From Mycobacterium sp. 852013-50091_SCH5140682 (lineage in GTDB: Bacteria > Actinomycetota > Actinomycetes > Mycobacteriales > Mycobacteriaceae), in contig NZ_LZTB01000044.1 of NCBI RefSeq assembly GCF_001665685.1, positions 62,001-126,000 on the forward strand: a stretch of DNA of 64,000 bases, in the 5' to 3' direction. Of this stretch, positions 1-9,123 are shown piece after piece. The notes beneath the pieces are model-generated. The model had not been told where the DNA came from, did not search any database, and saw nothing but the letters and a program-made list of their open reading frames with translations. The position numbers were made by a program, and so were the translations under genes. Positions within the stretch are counted from its first letter, which is position 1. Each line of letters starts with the position of its first letter.

Positions 1-1636
1 GGAACAGAAACTCCGTGCGGACCAGGCCCGCGAAGTCCGCGCCCTGGCTTGCCGCGGCGCGCGCGTCATCGACCGAGCCGATGTTGGCGCCGACCTTGAC
101 CGTGACACCGTCGCGCGTGATGGCAGGCTCCCGCGTCCGCGTGACGGCCTGCAGGTGCTGCTGCGCGGCTGCGGCGACCCGGGCTTCGAACTCCCGGCGG
201 ACATCGTCGGGTGGATCCACCAAGTATTCCCCGCGCGTACCGTCGACGGCAACGGTGGTGCCGTCGGCGATGGCCAGCACGGCCCGTCCGGCGCCTACGA
301 CCGCAGGGATTCCCTTGGCACGCAACAGGATCACGTTGTGTGCCGTGGCACTGCCGAACGCCAGCAGCACTGCGGCGACCTGCGTCGGATCGAGTTCGGC
401 GGCCTCGGCGGGGGTCAGGTCGGCGGCCACCAGCACGCCGGTTGCCGCGGACGTGGGTGCAACATGGCCCAGCAGGGCACGGAGCACCTGATCGCCCACG
501 GCGCGGACGTCCTCGGCCCGCGCCTGCAGGTAGGCGTCGTCGACGGCGGCGAACTGATCGGCCACCTCGGCCACCGCGGCGGCCCAGGCTGCTGCGGCGT
601 TGTGACCGTTGTCGATTCGGCTCTTCGCCGCGCCGAGGAGCGCTTCATCGTCGAGCAGCAGTCCGTGCGCGTCGAAGATCGACGCCTCGGCTTCGCCCAC
701 GGCACGGGCGGTGTGGGCCCGCACGTCCGCGATGGCTGTACGCACGTCGTCGACGGCTGCGGTGAGGCTGCGCCATTCGGCCGCCGGATCCTCGCCCGGG
801 TGTTCGGGTACCTCGACGGTGCCCGCCCGAACCGACCAGGCCGGCCCGATGCCCAGCCCCGGCCCGGCGCCGATGGGTCGGCCCGTCGCGGGTGGCTCAG
901 GTGGGGCTGGGGTGGACGGTGTCTCGTCGAAGCGCCGGGCGGCCAGCGCAAGGATGTGCTCGAGCACATCTGCGGCTTGGGGGCCGGATACCCGGATGTC
1001 GACCTCGTCGCCACTGCGTACACCGAGCGTGGCGATCTTGGACAGGCTGGCAGCGTCGATCCACGCCGAACCGGTGCGCGGGTTACGGATGCGCACCTGG
1101 GCGTCGCGGCCGCGGACCTCCTGGACGAGGCGGGCTGCGGGTCTGGCATGCAGGCCGTGCGGGTTGGTCACGACGAACGTCGCGGCCAGTCCTTCGGCGG
1201 CGGTCTCGGTGGTGGCCGGTTCGATGCCGCCGCCGAGCTGGGCAAGTTTTCCGGCGAGCGCACCCGTGGCTTCGGCGGCGACCTCGGCGGCCGGGGCTCC
1301 GCCGCCCGCTGCGACCGCGGCCACGACCAGTCCTTCGACAAGGGGAGCCGGGCACAGCACGACCCGCTCCCGCACGTCGTCGTCGAGCAGTTCCAGCGCG
1401 AGTTCGGCGGAGAGCACGGCACTTCCGAGATCCATGAGCACCACCGCGCCGTCGCCGTGGTCGGCGGCGGCGATGGCGTCGACGATCGCTACCGCGTCGG
1501 TCCCGAACGTGTTCTCGTCGAGGCCTGCCGCGACTTCGATCTGGATTTGCTTGCCGTGCAACATCTCCTGCGCCAAGTCGACGGCAGCCGTGGCGAGAGG
1601 ACGACTGTGTGAGACGACGACGAGCCCGACGGTCAC
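1..1636 (-). CDS. dhaM: Multidomain PTS phosphoryl donor for dihydroxyacetone kinase (EIIA-HPr-EI), 3' end outside window
   Basis: Passes phosphate from PEP to DhaL, which phosphorylates dihydroxyacetone held by DhaK. The 545 visible residues run EIIA(Man)-like domain (start VGLVVVSHSR, phospho-His10), HPr domain (NPHGLHARPA, His163) and Enzyme I (SATAHNVILLRAKG, His433). They then enter the EI PEP-binding barrel (ANIGSVDDAR ... LVRTEFLF) as the window ends. E. coli DhaM stops before that barrel, so this protein looks able to charge itself from PEP. The GTG start overlaps the dhaL stop by four bases (GTGA), so translation is probably coupled. Domain calls are firm; total length is unknown because the C terminus is cut off. 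Confidence 0.88.
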   Translation of the reverse strand, partial: MTVGLVVVSHSRPLATAAVDLAQEMLHGKQIQIEVAAGLDENTFGTDAVAIVDAIAAADHGDGAVVLMDLGSAVLSAELALELLDDDVRERVVLCPAPLVEGLVVAAVAAGGGAPAAEVAAEATGALAGKLAQLGGGIEPATTETAAEGLAATFVVTNPHGLHARPAARLVQEVRGRDAQVRIRNPRTGSAWIDAASLSKIATLGVRSGDEVDIRVSGPQAADVLEHILALAARRFDETPSTPAPPEPPATGRPIGAGPGLGIGPAWSVRAGTVEVPEHPGEDPAAEWRSLTAAVDDVRTAIADVRAHTARAVGEAEASIFDAHGLLLDDEALLGAAKSRIDNGHNAAAAWAAAVAEVADQFAAVDDAYLQARAEDVRAVGDQVLRALLGHVAPTSAATGVLVAADLTPAEAAELDPTQVAAVLLAFGSATAHNVILLRAKGIPAVVGAGRAVLAIADGTTVAVDGTRGEYLVDPPDDVRREFEARVAAAAQQHLQAVTRTREPAITRDGVTVKVGANIGSVDDARAAASQGADFAGLVRTEFLF

Positions 1637-2247
1637 GTGCCCACCACCGTCGCGGCAGCACCGATCAACAATGCTGCCGACGTGGCTCCCGGGTCGATAT
1701 GCCCGACGCTGCGTTGCCCCAGATAACTGGCCCGCCCTTTGCGGGCCACCATGGATTCGGTGGCGTCCCTGCCTTTTTCGGCGGCGGCTGCAGCGTCAGC
1801 GAGAGCTTTGGGCAGGTCGGTGCCCGACGCGAGTGCCGCGTCGACGGCGTCGAGGGCAGGCGCGAGCGCATCGAACATCGTCTTGTCGCCGGCTTCGGCG
1901 CGTCCCCGCTGGACGACGCCTTCGACGCCGGCGCGCAACGCCGCGGCGAAATCCGCGCTGTCGGCACCCATCGCCGGTGCCATGCGCAGGAAGAAGGTGC
2001 CGTACAGCGGCCCACTGGCACCGCCGACCGACTTCACCAACGTCATGCCGACCTGTTTGCACAATGCGCCGGTGTCGGAAGGTGGTGTTTCGTCGAGCGC
2101 GGCCACCACGGCCGTCATCCCGCGGTCCATGTTGATGCCATGGTCGGCGTCGCCGATCGCGGCATCCAGATCGCTGAGATACTGGGCATTTTCGCCGATC
2201 AGCCGGGCGAACTCGCGGACCCAGGCGTTGAGTCGGTCCAGATCCAT
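1633..2247 (-). CDS. dhaL: Dihydroxyacetone kinase ADP-binding subunit DhaL
   Basis: Nucleotide-binding subunit of the PTS-dependent dihydroxyacetone kinase. It holds ADP as a bound cofactor that DhaM rephosphorylates, and transfers phosphate to DhaK-bound substrate in the cytoplasm. The 204 residues match the usual DhaL size. The Mg-ADP motif AIGDADHGINMDRG is near residue 30, and the glycine-rich VGGASGPLYGTFF segment near residue 75. It sits one base downstream of dhaK and overlaps dhaM, so the three subunits form one operon. Confidence 0.93.
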   Translation of the reverse strand: MDLDRLNAWVREFARLIGENAQYLSDLDAAIGDADHGINMDRGMTAVVAALDETPPSDTGALCKQVGMTLVKSVGGASGPLYGTFFLRMAPAMGADSADFAAALRAGVEGVVQRGRAEAGDKTMFDALAPALDAVDAALASGTDLPKALADAAAAAEKGRDATESMVARKGRASYLGQRSVGHIDPGATSAALLIGAAATVVGT

Positions 2248-2248
2248 G

Positions 2249-3247
2249 TCAGCATCCTCTCCGCAACGCGGGTGTGTTGACCGGGTGGTCCCACAGCCGC
2301 AGCAATTCGTCGTCAGCGCGTAGCAGGGTGACCGAGCAGCCCGCCATGTCCAGGCTCGTGATGTACGGCCCGACGAGTGAGCGCGCGATCTGCACGCCTG
2401 CCTTCTCCAGGATGGCCGCCACTTCGGCGTACATCACGTACAACTCGATCAGCGGTGTGGCACCCATGCTGTTGAGGAACAACACCACCGGGTCCGTGCC
2501 GGTGAAGTCGAGGTCGGACAAGATGGGTTCGACCAAGAGTTCGGCGACGGCCCGGGCGGGTTGCAGCGGCACGCGCTGCCTACCGGGTTCGCCGTGGATA
2601 CCGATGCCGAGCTCGATCTCGGTGTCGGACAGCTCGAAGGTGGGGTGGCCCACCGCGGGAACCGTGCCCGACGTCAAGGCGACGCCCATGCTGCGGGCTG
2701 CGGCGTTCACCCGGCGCGCCACCTCGGCGACCTCGGTCAGCGGCCTGCCCTCGTCGGCCGCGGCCCCGGCGATCTTCTCGACCAGCACGGTGGCGCCGAC
2801 GCCGCGCCGCCCCGCGGTGAAGGTGCTGTCCTGCACCGCGACGTCGTCGTCGACAACGACCGACTCGACCGTGATGCCCTCGGCGGCAGCCAGTTCGGCG
2901 GCCATTTCGAAGTTCATCACGTCACCGGTGTAGTTCTTCACGATGTGCAGCACGCCTGCGCCACTGTCGACCGTGATGGTCGCCTCGAGCATCTGATCGG
3001 GTACCGGTGACGTAAAAACCTCACCGGCACAGGCGGCGTCGAGCATGCCGCGGCCGACGAAACCGGCGTGCAGCGGCTCGTGCCCGGACCCGCCGCCCGA
3101 GATCAGGCCGACCTTGCCTGCGACCGGGGCATCAGCGCGGTAGACGATGCGGTTGGTGTGGTCGACACGCAGTTCCGGGTGGGCCATGGCCATGCCGCGA
3201 AGCGACTCGGCGACGACGTCAGCGGGATCGTTGATCAGTTTCTTCAC
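2249..3247 (-). CDS. dhaK: Dihydroxyacetone kinase substrate-binding subunit DhaK
   Basis: Binds dihydroxyacetone covalently as a hemiaminal and presents it to DhaL for phosphorylation to DHAP. The 332 residues are a full-length DhaK. Key residues fall at the E. coli positions: His56 in GSGHEP, Asp109 in GDVMNFE and the substrate-linking His218 in GIHGEPGRQR. It lies 11 bases downstream of the channel gene and one base upstream of dhaL. DhaL and DhaM are separate genes, so this is the PTS type rather than the ATP-dependent single-chain kinase. Confidence 0.95.
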   Translation of the reverse strand: MKKLINDPADVVAESLRGMAMAHPELRVDHTNRIVYRADAPVAGKVGLISGGGSGHEPLHAGFVGRGMLDAACAGEVFTSPVPDQMLEATITVDSGAGVLHIVKNYTGDVMNFEMAAELAAAEGITVESVVVDDDVAVQDSTFTAGRRGVGATVLVEKIAGAAADEGRPLTEVAEVARRVNAAARSMGVALTSGTVPAVGHPTFELSDTEIELGIGIHGEPGRQRVPLQPARAVAELLVEPILSDLDFTGTDPVVLFLNSMGATPLIELYVMYAEVAAILEKAGVQIARSLVGPYITSLDMAGCSVTLLRADDELLRLWDHPVNTPALRRGC

Positions 3248-3258
3248 AATTCGGCTCC

Positions 3259-4011
3259 TCAGACTGCGGTTGGTGCTGCGTGGACGTTGAGTTGCGCGGT
3301 GTCGGCGCGGGTGCGTGAGATCGCGACGTAAGAGAGTGCGGCGAGCGCGCCTGCGAGGAATTCGGCGGCGAGATATACGGGCAACTGGTGCCAGGCCACC
3401 GAGCCGCCTGCGATCTGCTGGATGAGCATGGGGCCGAAGGTGCGGGCGGGGTTGATCGACGCACCCGTCGTCGGTGCCAGCGGGATGATCGCTGCGAATA
3501 CAACCAGGCCGATCGCTACGCCGGCGAAACCTGCCGACGCCTTGCGATGTATCACGCCGAAGACGGTGAACACGAGTATGAACGTACCTACGAACTCCGC
3601 GAAAAATGCCTGTACGGCACTGATGTCGCCGGTGTAGGTGGCGACGCCCAGGCCGGCGTCACGCGCGCGGGTGCCCAGCACGCCGAGGATCGCCGCGGCC
3701 CCGACGGTTGCGCCGACGAGTTGTGCGGCGATGTAGGCCGGAACGCGCGACCAGGGGAACCGGCCGGTGACGGCCAAACCGACGGTGACCGCCGGATTGA
3801 TGTGGTTGCCCGAGATGTGCCCGAGCGCGTAGACGGTCGCGACGACGACCGTGGCGAACGCGAATGAGATGACGCCGAGATCGGCCATCGTGAACGGCGC
3901 GTGACCGTTGATGATGATCGTCGCGGGCACCGAACCCACGCCGATGAACACCAGGAACGCGGTGCCGAAGGCTTCCGCGGCGAGTTTTTGAGTGATTGAC
4001 GGCTCGTCCAT
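3259..4011 (-). CDS. MIP-family channel (aquaglyceroporin-like)
   Basis: Membrane channel, probably for entry of glycerol or dihydroxyacetone ahead of the Dha kinase. About 250 residues with six hydrophobic spans and the two pore motifs HINPAVTVGL and SINPARTFGP. The ATG at 4011 is preferred because CTGGAG lies 8 bases upstream; a longer in-frame start at 4089 would fall inside the operator palindrome. Glycerol facilitators usually have Asp after the second NPAR, whereas this protein has Thr, as in water-selective aquaporins. The glycerol role therefore rests on operon context. Confidence 0.88.
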   Translation of the reverse strand: MDEPSITQKLAAEAFGTAFLVFIGVGSVPATIIINGHAPFTMADLGVISFAFATVVVATVYALGHISGNHINPAVTVGLAVTGRFPWSRVPAYIAAQLVGATVGAAAILGVLGTRARDAGLGVATYTGDISAVQAFFAEFVGTFILVFTVFGVIHRKASAGFAGVAIGLVVFAAIIPLAPTTGASINPARTFGPMLIQQIAGGSVAWHQLPVYLAAEFLAGALAALSYVAISRTRADTAQLNVHAAPTAV

Positions 4012-4075
4012 GTCGTGCGCTCCAGAGAGTTGGGATGTGACACACCACTTGCCGACTGTGAATCGGCTATCTCGT

Positions 4076-4102
4076 ATCACATTCGACATTATCGAATGTG
4101 AT
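4076..4102. promoter_or_regulatory. Perfect palindromic operator between the dha operon and the IclR gene
   Basis: Two 11-base arms, ATCACATTCGA and TCGAATGTGAT, are exact reverse complements separated by 5 bases. The site lies between the divergent channel/dha operon and the IclR gene, 60 to 90 bases from each start. An IclR binding site controlling both directions is the natural reading; the regulator-site match is inference. Confidence 0.75.
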
Positions 4103-4162
4103 CTGGAACATACGCTTATGCTGCTGTGAGCACAAGAGTGTCTGCGGCACGAGGAGGTCGAC

Positions 4163-4909
4163 GTGATTCAGGCGGTGGATCGCGCCCTTCGCATCCTCAC
4201 CGTGCTCCAAGGCGGTCGGCGGATGAGCCTGGGGGAGATCGCCTCGGCGATCGAGCTCGCACCGTCGACCGTGCACGGCCTGGTGCGCACGTTGTTGGCG
4301 CACGGCATGGTGCAGCAGGAGCTGGATTCCGGGCGGTACCGACTGGGCCCCGCGACGTTGCGGATGGGCAACGTCTATCTGGACACGCTCGAATTGCGCT
4401 CGCGGGTCGCGGTCTGGACCGAAGGGTTGGCCCGCCGCACCGGATGTGCGGTGCGCACCGGGGTGTTGTTGTTCGATGAGGTCGTGGTCGTGGCGCACGA
4501 GCCGCGTCCCGACGGCACCCGGCAGATGCCCGAGGTGGGCATCGTGATCCCCGCGCATGCCAGCGCACTGGGCAAGGCGCTGCTGGCCTACGCGGCGGAC
4601 TACCCGTCAGGGGAGCTGCGCGGGATGACGGGCGAGACCGTCACCGACGCCGACGCGCTCGCCGGCCAACTCACCCAGATCCGCGGCACCGGCATCGCAA
4701 CGGAGGCCGAGGAGGCTGTGCTCGGGGAATGCTCGGTTGCGGCAACCATTTTCGATGCATCCGGTGAGGCCGCGGGCGCGATCGCGCTGGTGGTCCCCGC
4801 GGCGCGCTGGCCGTTGGACCAGGAGGCCGTCGACGCGCTGCGGGATACCGCACGCACCGTCTCGCGTGAGCTCGGCGCGCCGGTCTGGCCGCCCCGCCGC
4901 GGCGGATAG
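4163..4909 (+). CDS. IclR-family regulator of the dihydroxyacetone/glycerol operon
   Basis: A 248-residue IclR protein with an N-terminal winged helix-turn-helix (MSLGEIASAIELAPSTVHGLVRTL, residues about 20 to 45) and a C-terminal IclR effector domain containing the usual HASALGKALLAY segment. The start is GTG with GAGGAG 6 bases upstream. It is divergent from the channel-dhaKLM operon with a perfect palindrome between them, so it probably responds to glycerol, dihydroxyacetone or a phosphate derivative. The effector is not known from the sequence. Confidence 0.9.
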   Translation: MIQAVDRALRILTVLQGGRRMSLGEIASAIELAPSTVHGLVRTLLAHGMVQQELDSGRYRLGPATLRMGNVYLDTLELRSRVAVWTEGLARRTGCAVRTGVLLFDEVVVVAHEPRPDGTRQMPEVGIVIPAHASALGKALLAYAADYPSGELRGMTGETVTDADALAGQLTQIRGTGIATEAEEAVLGECSVAATIFDASGEAAGAIALVVPAARWPLDQEAVDALRDTARTVSRELGAPVWPPRRGG

Positions 4910-5070
4910 CGATCAGGCGGTGCCGAGACTTCCTCCAACGCGGTTTCGTCGACCTCGTCGACGAGGTCCACCGCCTCCTCGGGCATCTCCGGAGGGCCGG
5001 AACGCCGGACCAACCGGTTCACAACCGCCTCCGTGAACGGTATTTCCATGTCACGCACCCGGTTCGGTGA

Positions 5071-5271
5071 TCACCGGGAGTCCTCGCTACCCGCCCTGGT
5101 GCCCACGAATTCGAGCAGGCGCGGGTCGGTCGACGTGAACCGCTCGACCTCCTCGCCGCCATCGCAGCGCAGCAGTGCGACGGTGATGCTGTCGGAAGTG
5201 CGGGCGATCACCTGCCAGTGCGCGCCGGACTCCTCCCAGCGCACCAGATCGGCAACGCGATTGACATCCAT
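5071..5271 (-). CDS. Small conserved-looking hypothetical protein (66 aa)
   Basis: A 66-residue protein beginning MDVNRVADLVRWEESG with an alternating beta-rich pattern (HWQVIARTSDSITVALLRC) and an acidic tail. No family is recognised. It is divergent from the DUF488 gene with only 19 bases between the two starts. Its amino-acid composition looks like a real soluble protein, and no better frame covers this stretch. No catalytic motif is visible. Confidence 0.55.
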   Translation of the reverse strand: MDVNRVADLVRWEESGAHWQVIARTSDSITVALLRCDGGEEVERFTSTDPRLLEFVGTRAGSEDSR

Positions 5272-5290
5272 GGTCCTACGATCGCATGTG

Positions 5291-5662
5291 ATGGCTGCGA
5301 AACATCAGATCCGGTTGGCGCGGGTGTATGAGGAACCGGCGCCCGACGAGGGGACTCGGGTACTGGTGGACCGGCTATGGCCGCGGGGAATCCGCAAGAC
5401 GGACCCGAGGATCGGGCATTGGATGCCTGACGTTGCGCCGTCGACCGAGCTGCGGCACTGGTACAACCACCAAGCCGAGCGCTTCGACGAGTTCGCCACT
5501 CGCTACACCGCGGAGTTGGAGACCTCGCCGGCTGCCGAGGCGCTCGACGAACTGCGCGACATGGTGCGCAAGGGCCCCGTCACGTTGGTGACGGCGACCC
5601 GCGAGGTCGAATTGAGTCATCTGGTGGTGCTGGACAAGCTGCTCTCGCCCGACGCAAGGTAG
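5291..5662 (+). CDS. DUF488-family protein
   Basis: A 123-residue protein of the DUF488 family (YeaO type), recognised from RVYEEPAPDEGTRVLVDRLW near the N terminus followed by PRGIRKTDPRIGHWMPDVAPS. The biochemical role of the family is unsettled. The ATG at 5291 is chosen because homology begins immediately after it; a GTG three bases earlier is possible. The stop codon lies inside the iron box of the downstream acyltransferase gene. Confidence 0.82.
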   Translation: MAAKHQIRLARVYEEPAPDEGTRVLVDRLWPRGIRKTDPRIGHWMPDVAPSTELRHWYNHQAERFDEFATRYTAELETSPAAEALDELRDMVRKGPVTLVTATREVELSHLVVLDKLLSPDAR

Positions 5663-5675
5663 GTAAACCTACCCT
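5656..5675 (+). promoter_or_regulatory. IdeR-type iron box upstream of mbtK
   Basis: Contains the inverted repeat GGTAGGT-AA-ACCTACC (5658-5673), resembling the mycobacterial IdeR consensus TTAGGTTAGGCTAACCTAA. It lies 30 bases before the mbtK start and overlaps the stop of the preceding gene. Iron-dependent repression is expected from what is known of mbt genes. Confidence 0.7.
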
Positions 5676-5703
5676 CACTTCCTGAGGTAGGCTCGGCGAT
5701 CAA

Positions 5704-6306
5704 ATGACCGAGATCGATGACGCGCCGATCCTCAAGCGCGAACTGACCGACATATCCGACGCGGTACGGGCCGTGGGGGCACCGCCCACCCCGATCGTGG
5801 CCGATCCGTACGCGATCCGGCCGGCCGATCCGGACGCGGACGCCGAGATGGTGGCCGAATGGATGAACCGGCCGCACCTTGTTGAGGCCTGGGAATACGA
5901 CTGGCCGCCCGAGCGCTGGCGGCGTCATCTGCAGGCGCAGGTCGACGGTGAATACTCCCGCCCCTTCATCGGCAGCTTCAACGGCGAGCCCATCGGCTAT
6001 ATCGAGCTGTATCGCGCCGCGAAGGATTCGATCGCACCCCGATACGCCGCCGAACCCGACGACATCGGCATCCACGCCGCGATCGCCGACCTGCGGTATG
6101 TCAACCGTGGTCTCGCGGCGTTCCTGCTGCCCCGCATCGTCGCCAGCGTCTTCGAGCTCGAACCGAACTGCCGGCGCATCATGTTCGACCCGGATCACCG
6201 CAACGCCGCTGCCCGCAGGCTGTGCGAGTGGGCGGGGTGCACGTTCCTCGGCGAGCACGACATGTCCAACCGGCGCATGGCGCTCTACTCGTTACCGCGT
6301 CCATGA
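5704..6306 (+). CDS. mbtK: Mycobactin lysine N6-acyltransferase MbtK
   Basis: Transfers the long acyl chain from carrier protein MbtL to the epsilon-amino group of a mycobactin lysine, giving the siderophore its lipid tail. The 200 residues form a GNAT acetyltransferase of the siderophore type: [20 protein letters not shown], then [13 protein letters not shown], the core [15 protein letters not shown] and [18 protein letters not shown]. It is convergent with the mbtL-mbtM-mbtN operon, the same relative arrangement as Rv1347c beside Rv1344-1346 in M. tuberculosis. Its own IdeR-like box suggests induction by low iron. Confidence 0.93.
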   Translation: MTEIDDAPILKRELTDISDAVRAVGAPPTPIVADPYAIRPADPDADAEMVAEWMNRPHLVEAWEYDWPPERWRRHLQAQVDGEYSRPFIGSFNGEPIGYIELYRAAKDSIAPRYAAEPDDIGIHAAIADLRYVNRGLAAFLLPRIVASVFELEPNCRRIMFDPDHRNAAARRLCEWAGCTFLGEHDMSNRRMALYSLPRP

Positions 6307-6313
6307 CCTGCCG

Positions 6314-6366
6314 AATGGCCAGTTGTGACACGATTTTTCGACGGATGCGTGTCGCAACTGGCCATT
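6314..6366. repeat. Long inverted repeat between convergent mbtK and mbtN
   Basis: Two 18-base arms (6314-6331 and 6349-6366) match as reverse complements at 17 of 18 positions around a 17-base loop. It fills the 70-base gap between the ends of convergent genes, so a bidirectional terminator is possible. There is only a short T run, so a REP-like dispersed palindrome is an alternative. Confidence 0.7.
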
Positions 6367-6376
6367 GGTCGCGACG

Positions 6377-7543
6377 TCAGGATTGACCGAACTCGGCGTA
6401 GCCGTCGTAATCCGGCTTCATCGCGGCGGCCACCAGCTCCCACAACACCTCGTCGGTGCCGCCACCGACGCGGGCCAGCTTCATGTCACGCCACCACGCA
6501 CCCAGCGGTGTCTCGTCGACGAGATAGCCCGAGCCGCCGAAGATGTGCATGCACTCGGAGAGCACTTCTTCCCCCAGCCGCGCGGCGCTGACCTTGATCG
6601 CGGCGGCGGCGCGCATGTCGAGCTTGCCCTGCGCTGCGATGCCCACCAGGCTGTAGCGCAGCATGTCGACGCGGGCCTGCAGGTCGGCGATGCGCATCCG
6701 CAGGGCCTGATGTTCGTAGAGTGTGTGGCCGAACTGCCGTCGTTTCATCATGCGCGCCAACGTGATTCCGATGACACGTTGGGCTCCCGCAGCCACCTGC
6801 CCGGCGATCGACATGCGTTCGTGGGCCAAGCCCCAGGAGATCGCCGCCAAGCCGGTTCCCGCCCGTGCAACCAGGGCGTCCGCGGGCACCCAGGTGTCGA
6901 TGTGGACGGCCGCGGTGTCCAGCGGGCCTGCGCCGACCTTGCGGTACGGGGCCTGCACTTCGACCTGGCTGGTGGGCACGGCGATGACGACGACATTGCC
7001 GTGCCGGCTGGTCGGGTCATGGTCGACGCTGCGCGCCACCACCATGATGTGATCGGCGATGGGGGACAACGACACGAACTTCTTGATGCCCTTGACCTCG
7101 AAGCCGTCTCGGGCCGTGCGCACTTCGGTTTCCACGATCTGCAGGTCGGAGCCGCCGGATTCCTCTGAGGCGCCGATGCACAGCACCGCTTCGCCGCGGA
7201 TCGCCTGCTCGCAGATGGCGCGGAGGTAGTCCGACTTGCCGAAGCGACGCAGCAGGGCGATCGCCGAATCGTGCAGGCTGACACCTACTCCGATGCCCGC
7301 CGAGCCCGTGCGGCCCAGCGCGAATGCCAGTTCGAAGAGCTTGGCCATGTCGGGTTGTTGACCGTCGCCCCATTTTTCGGCGAACACACCCGAACGCCCG
7401 AGGTGTTCGATTAGGTGACGCGGAAAACGTTCGGTCGCTTCGGCTTCGGTGGTCCAGGCTGTCACGGTCGCGTCGAAGGCCTCGTCGAGCAACTCACGGT
7501 ATTCCTCGACGGTGGTGGTCGCCGGTCGGGTGGTCACGGTCAT
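6377..7543 (-). CDS. mbtN: Mycobactin acyl-ACP dehydrogenase MbtN
   Basis: Acyl-CoA dehydrogenase-fold flavoenzyme that introduces the double bond into the MbtL-bound mycobactin acyl chain. The 388 residues have the N-terminal helical domain, the [14 protein letters not shown] middle segment and a C-terminal FAD domain ([22 protein letters not shown]). The ATG at 7543 overlaps the mbtM stop (ATGA) and homology starts there. It is the last gene of the iron-regulated mbtL-mbtM-mbtN operon. Confidence 0.93.
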   Translation of the reverse strand: MTVTTRPATTTVEEYRELLDEAFDATVTAWTTEAEATERFPRHLIEHLGRSGVFAEKWGDGQQPDMAKLFELAFALGRTGSAGIGVGVSLHDSAIALLRRFGKSDYLRAICEQAIRGEAVLCIGASEESGGSDLQIVETEVRTARDGFEVKGIKKFVSLSPIADHIMVVARSVDHDPTSRHGNVVVIAVPTSQVEVQAPYRKVGAGPLDTAAVHIDTWVPADALVARAGTGLAAISWGLAHERMSIAGQVAAGAQRVIGITLARMMKRRQFGHTLYEHQALRMRIADLQARVDMLRYSLVGIAAQGKLDMRAAAAIKVSAARLGEEVLSECMHIFGGSGYLVDETPLGAWWRDMKLARVGGGTDEVLWELVAAAMKPDYDGYAEFGQS

Positions 7544-9123
7544 GCTCTCGCCATCTCCAGGTTGCGTTTGACCTCCAGCCGGCGCAACTTGCCCGACGAG
7601 GTTCTGGGTAATGAGCCCGGAGCCAGGAACACCACGTCGGCCGGTACGACGCCGCATTCCGAGGCCACCCGCTGCACCACTTCGCTGCGGGCGTCGGATT
7701 CGTCGCCGCCGCGGAACTCGGCCGCGATCACCAGGCCGGGCCGCGAGGCTCGTTCGTTGGCGCCAACGGCGACGACGGCACCTTCGCGAACTCCCTTGAC
7801 CTGTGCGGCGATTCGTTCGACCTCGGCGGGGAAGATGTTGCGGCCGGCGACGGTGATCAACTCTTTCGCCCGTCCGCACACCACCAACTGACCGTCGACG
7901 AGGTAGCCGAGATCGCCGGTGGGGAACCAGGCGTCGCGCTGGTAGGGCTCCTGGCCCAGGTAGCCCGACATCATCGAAGTGCCACGGACCTCGATTTCGC
8001 CGACCTCGCGGTCGCTGACGCCCGCGTTGTCCTCGGTGGGGCACAGTCGCACCTGCATGCCGGGGATCGGCGCGCCGAGGACGGCGAGTCGCTGGGTGGT
8101 GGTCCGGGAGCCGGCCTTCACCGCGATCTCGTCGACTGCGACACCGACGCCGGGAGTGGGAATCGATACCGCACACGATGATTCGGCCAGGCCGTAAGAC
8201 GGGCACAGGGCTCCGGGGTCGAAGCCGAAGCGGACCATCTCGGTGCCGAACCGCTGGGTGCCGTCACAGTCGACGGGCTCGCCGCCGTTGAGGGCGAATC
8301 GAAGCGGCGACAGGTCGAGGCCTTGCAGACGGCTCGCGTATTTGCCGATCAGTCCGTACGCCATGTTCGGCGCCGCGGTCAACGTGGCCCTGCTCTCCGA
8401 GAGCCAGTTCAGCCAACTGAAGGGCGATGCCGCGAAGGCCGTCGTCGGCGCCTGCCACGCCTGCAGTCCGTTGATCGCGTTGGTCAACAGGAACGCCAGG
8501 CCCATGTCGTGGTACAGCGGCAGCCAGGAGCAGCCGACATCGTTGGTGGACACACTGATTCGCTCGCTGATGCCGCGCAGGTTGGCCAGTGCGGCCGCCG
8601 ACGAGATCTGCGCGGTGCGCGGGGTACCCGTGGATCCGGCAGTACCCTGCAGGATCGCGACGTCGGAGGGCCCGGAGTGGGGGCGGAGCCACGTGGCTGA
8701 ACGCCGAGCGTGGGCGACGGTCACGTCGTCGTGAAGGGTGAATTGGGCTGGGGCCTTTCGCAGTTGCTCCAGGTGGGCGCCGTGGCTGAACACGGTGCCC
8801 ACGCCGATGCCGGTGAACCGGTCCAGCGTTGCCTGCGCCCAGCGCTCGGGGTCCGCGCCGCGGACCGGGCCGGGCAGGATTGAGAGTGCTGCGCCGGCCA
8901 GAACGGCCCCCACAATCGCGGCGACGAATTCGGCGGTCGGTTCACCGACCAATCCGACCGTGCGCGAACCGTCTTCGCCGATGCGTTCGGCGATGTTCTC
9001 GGCGCGCACATGGACCTCGCCCCACGGATGACGCGCCCAAGTTTGGGTTTCGGTGTCGAAAACGACGAGATCGGCGCCGGTTGTGGTCAGCGAGTGCGAC
9101 AGCGCTGTGGCGAGCGTGCTCAC
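7540..9123 (-). CDS. mbtM: Mycobactin fatty acyl-AMP ligase MbtM (FadD33-like)
   Basis: Activates a fatty acid as acyl-adenylate and loads it onto carrier protein MbtL for mycobactin acylation. The 527 residues are a FadD-type adenylating enzyme: nucleotide-binding loop [32 protein letters not shown], and the hinge/C-domain region [24 protein letters not shown]. The catalytic-end lysine is in [16 protein letters not shown]. The start is a GTG overlapping the mbtL stop (GTGA). It is shorter than M. tuberculosis FadD33, mainly at the N terminus. Confidence 0.92.
   Translation of the reverse strand: MSTLATALSHSLTTTGADLVVFDTETQTWARHPWGEVHVRAENIAERIGEDGSRTVGLVGEPTAEFVAAIVGAVLAGAALSILPGPVRGADPERWAQATLDRFTGIGVGTVFSHGAHLEQLRKAPAQFTLHDDVTVAHARRSATWLRPHSGPSDVAILQGTAGSTGTPRTAQISSAAALANLRGISERISVSTNDVGCSWLPLYHDMGLAFLLTNAINGLQAWQAPTTAFAASPFSWLNWLSESRATLTAAPNMAYGLIGKYASRLQGLDLSPLRFALNGGEPVDCDGTQRFGTEMVRFGFDPGALCPSYGLAESSCAVSIPTPGVGVAVDEIAVKAGSRTTTQRLAVLGAPIPGMQVRLCPTEDNAGVSDREVGEIEVRGTSMMSGYLGQEPYQRDAWFPTGDLGYLVDGQLVVCGRAKELITVAGRNIFPAEVERIAAQVKGVREGAVVAVGANERASRPGLVIAAEFRGGDESDARSEVVQRVASECGVVPADVVFLAPGSLPRTSSGKLRRLEVKRNLEMARA

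Noticed and set aside
4600..5058. 152-codon minus-strand frame beginning MRDMEIPFTEAVVNRLVRR
   Set aside because: The first 45 residues look plausible, but the remainder runs antisense through the IclR gene and has the Ser/Ala/Pro-rich look of a shadow frame. No family is recognised.
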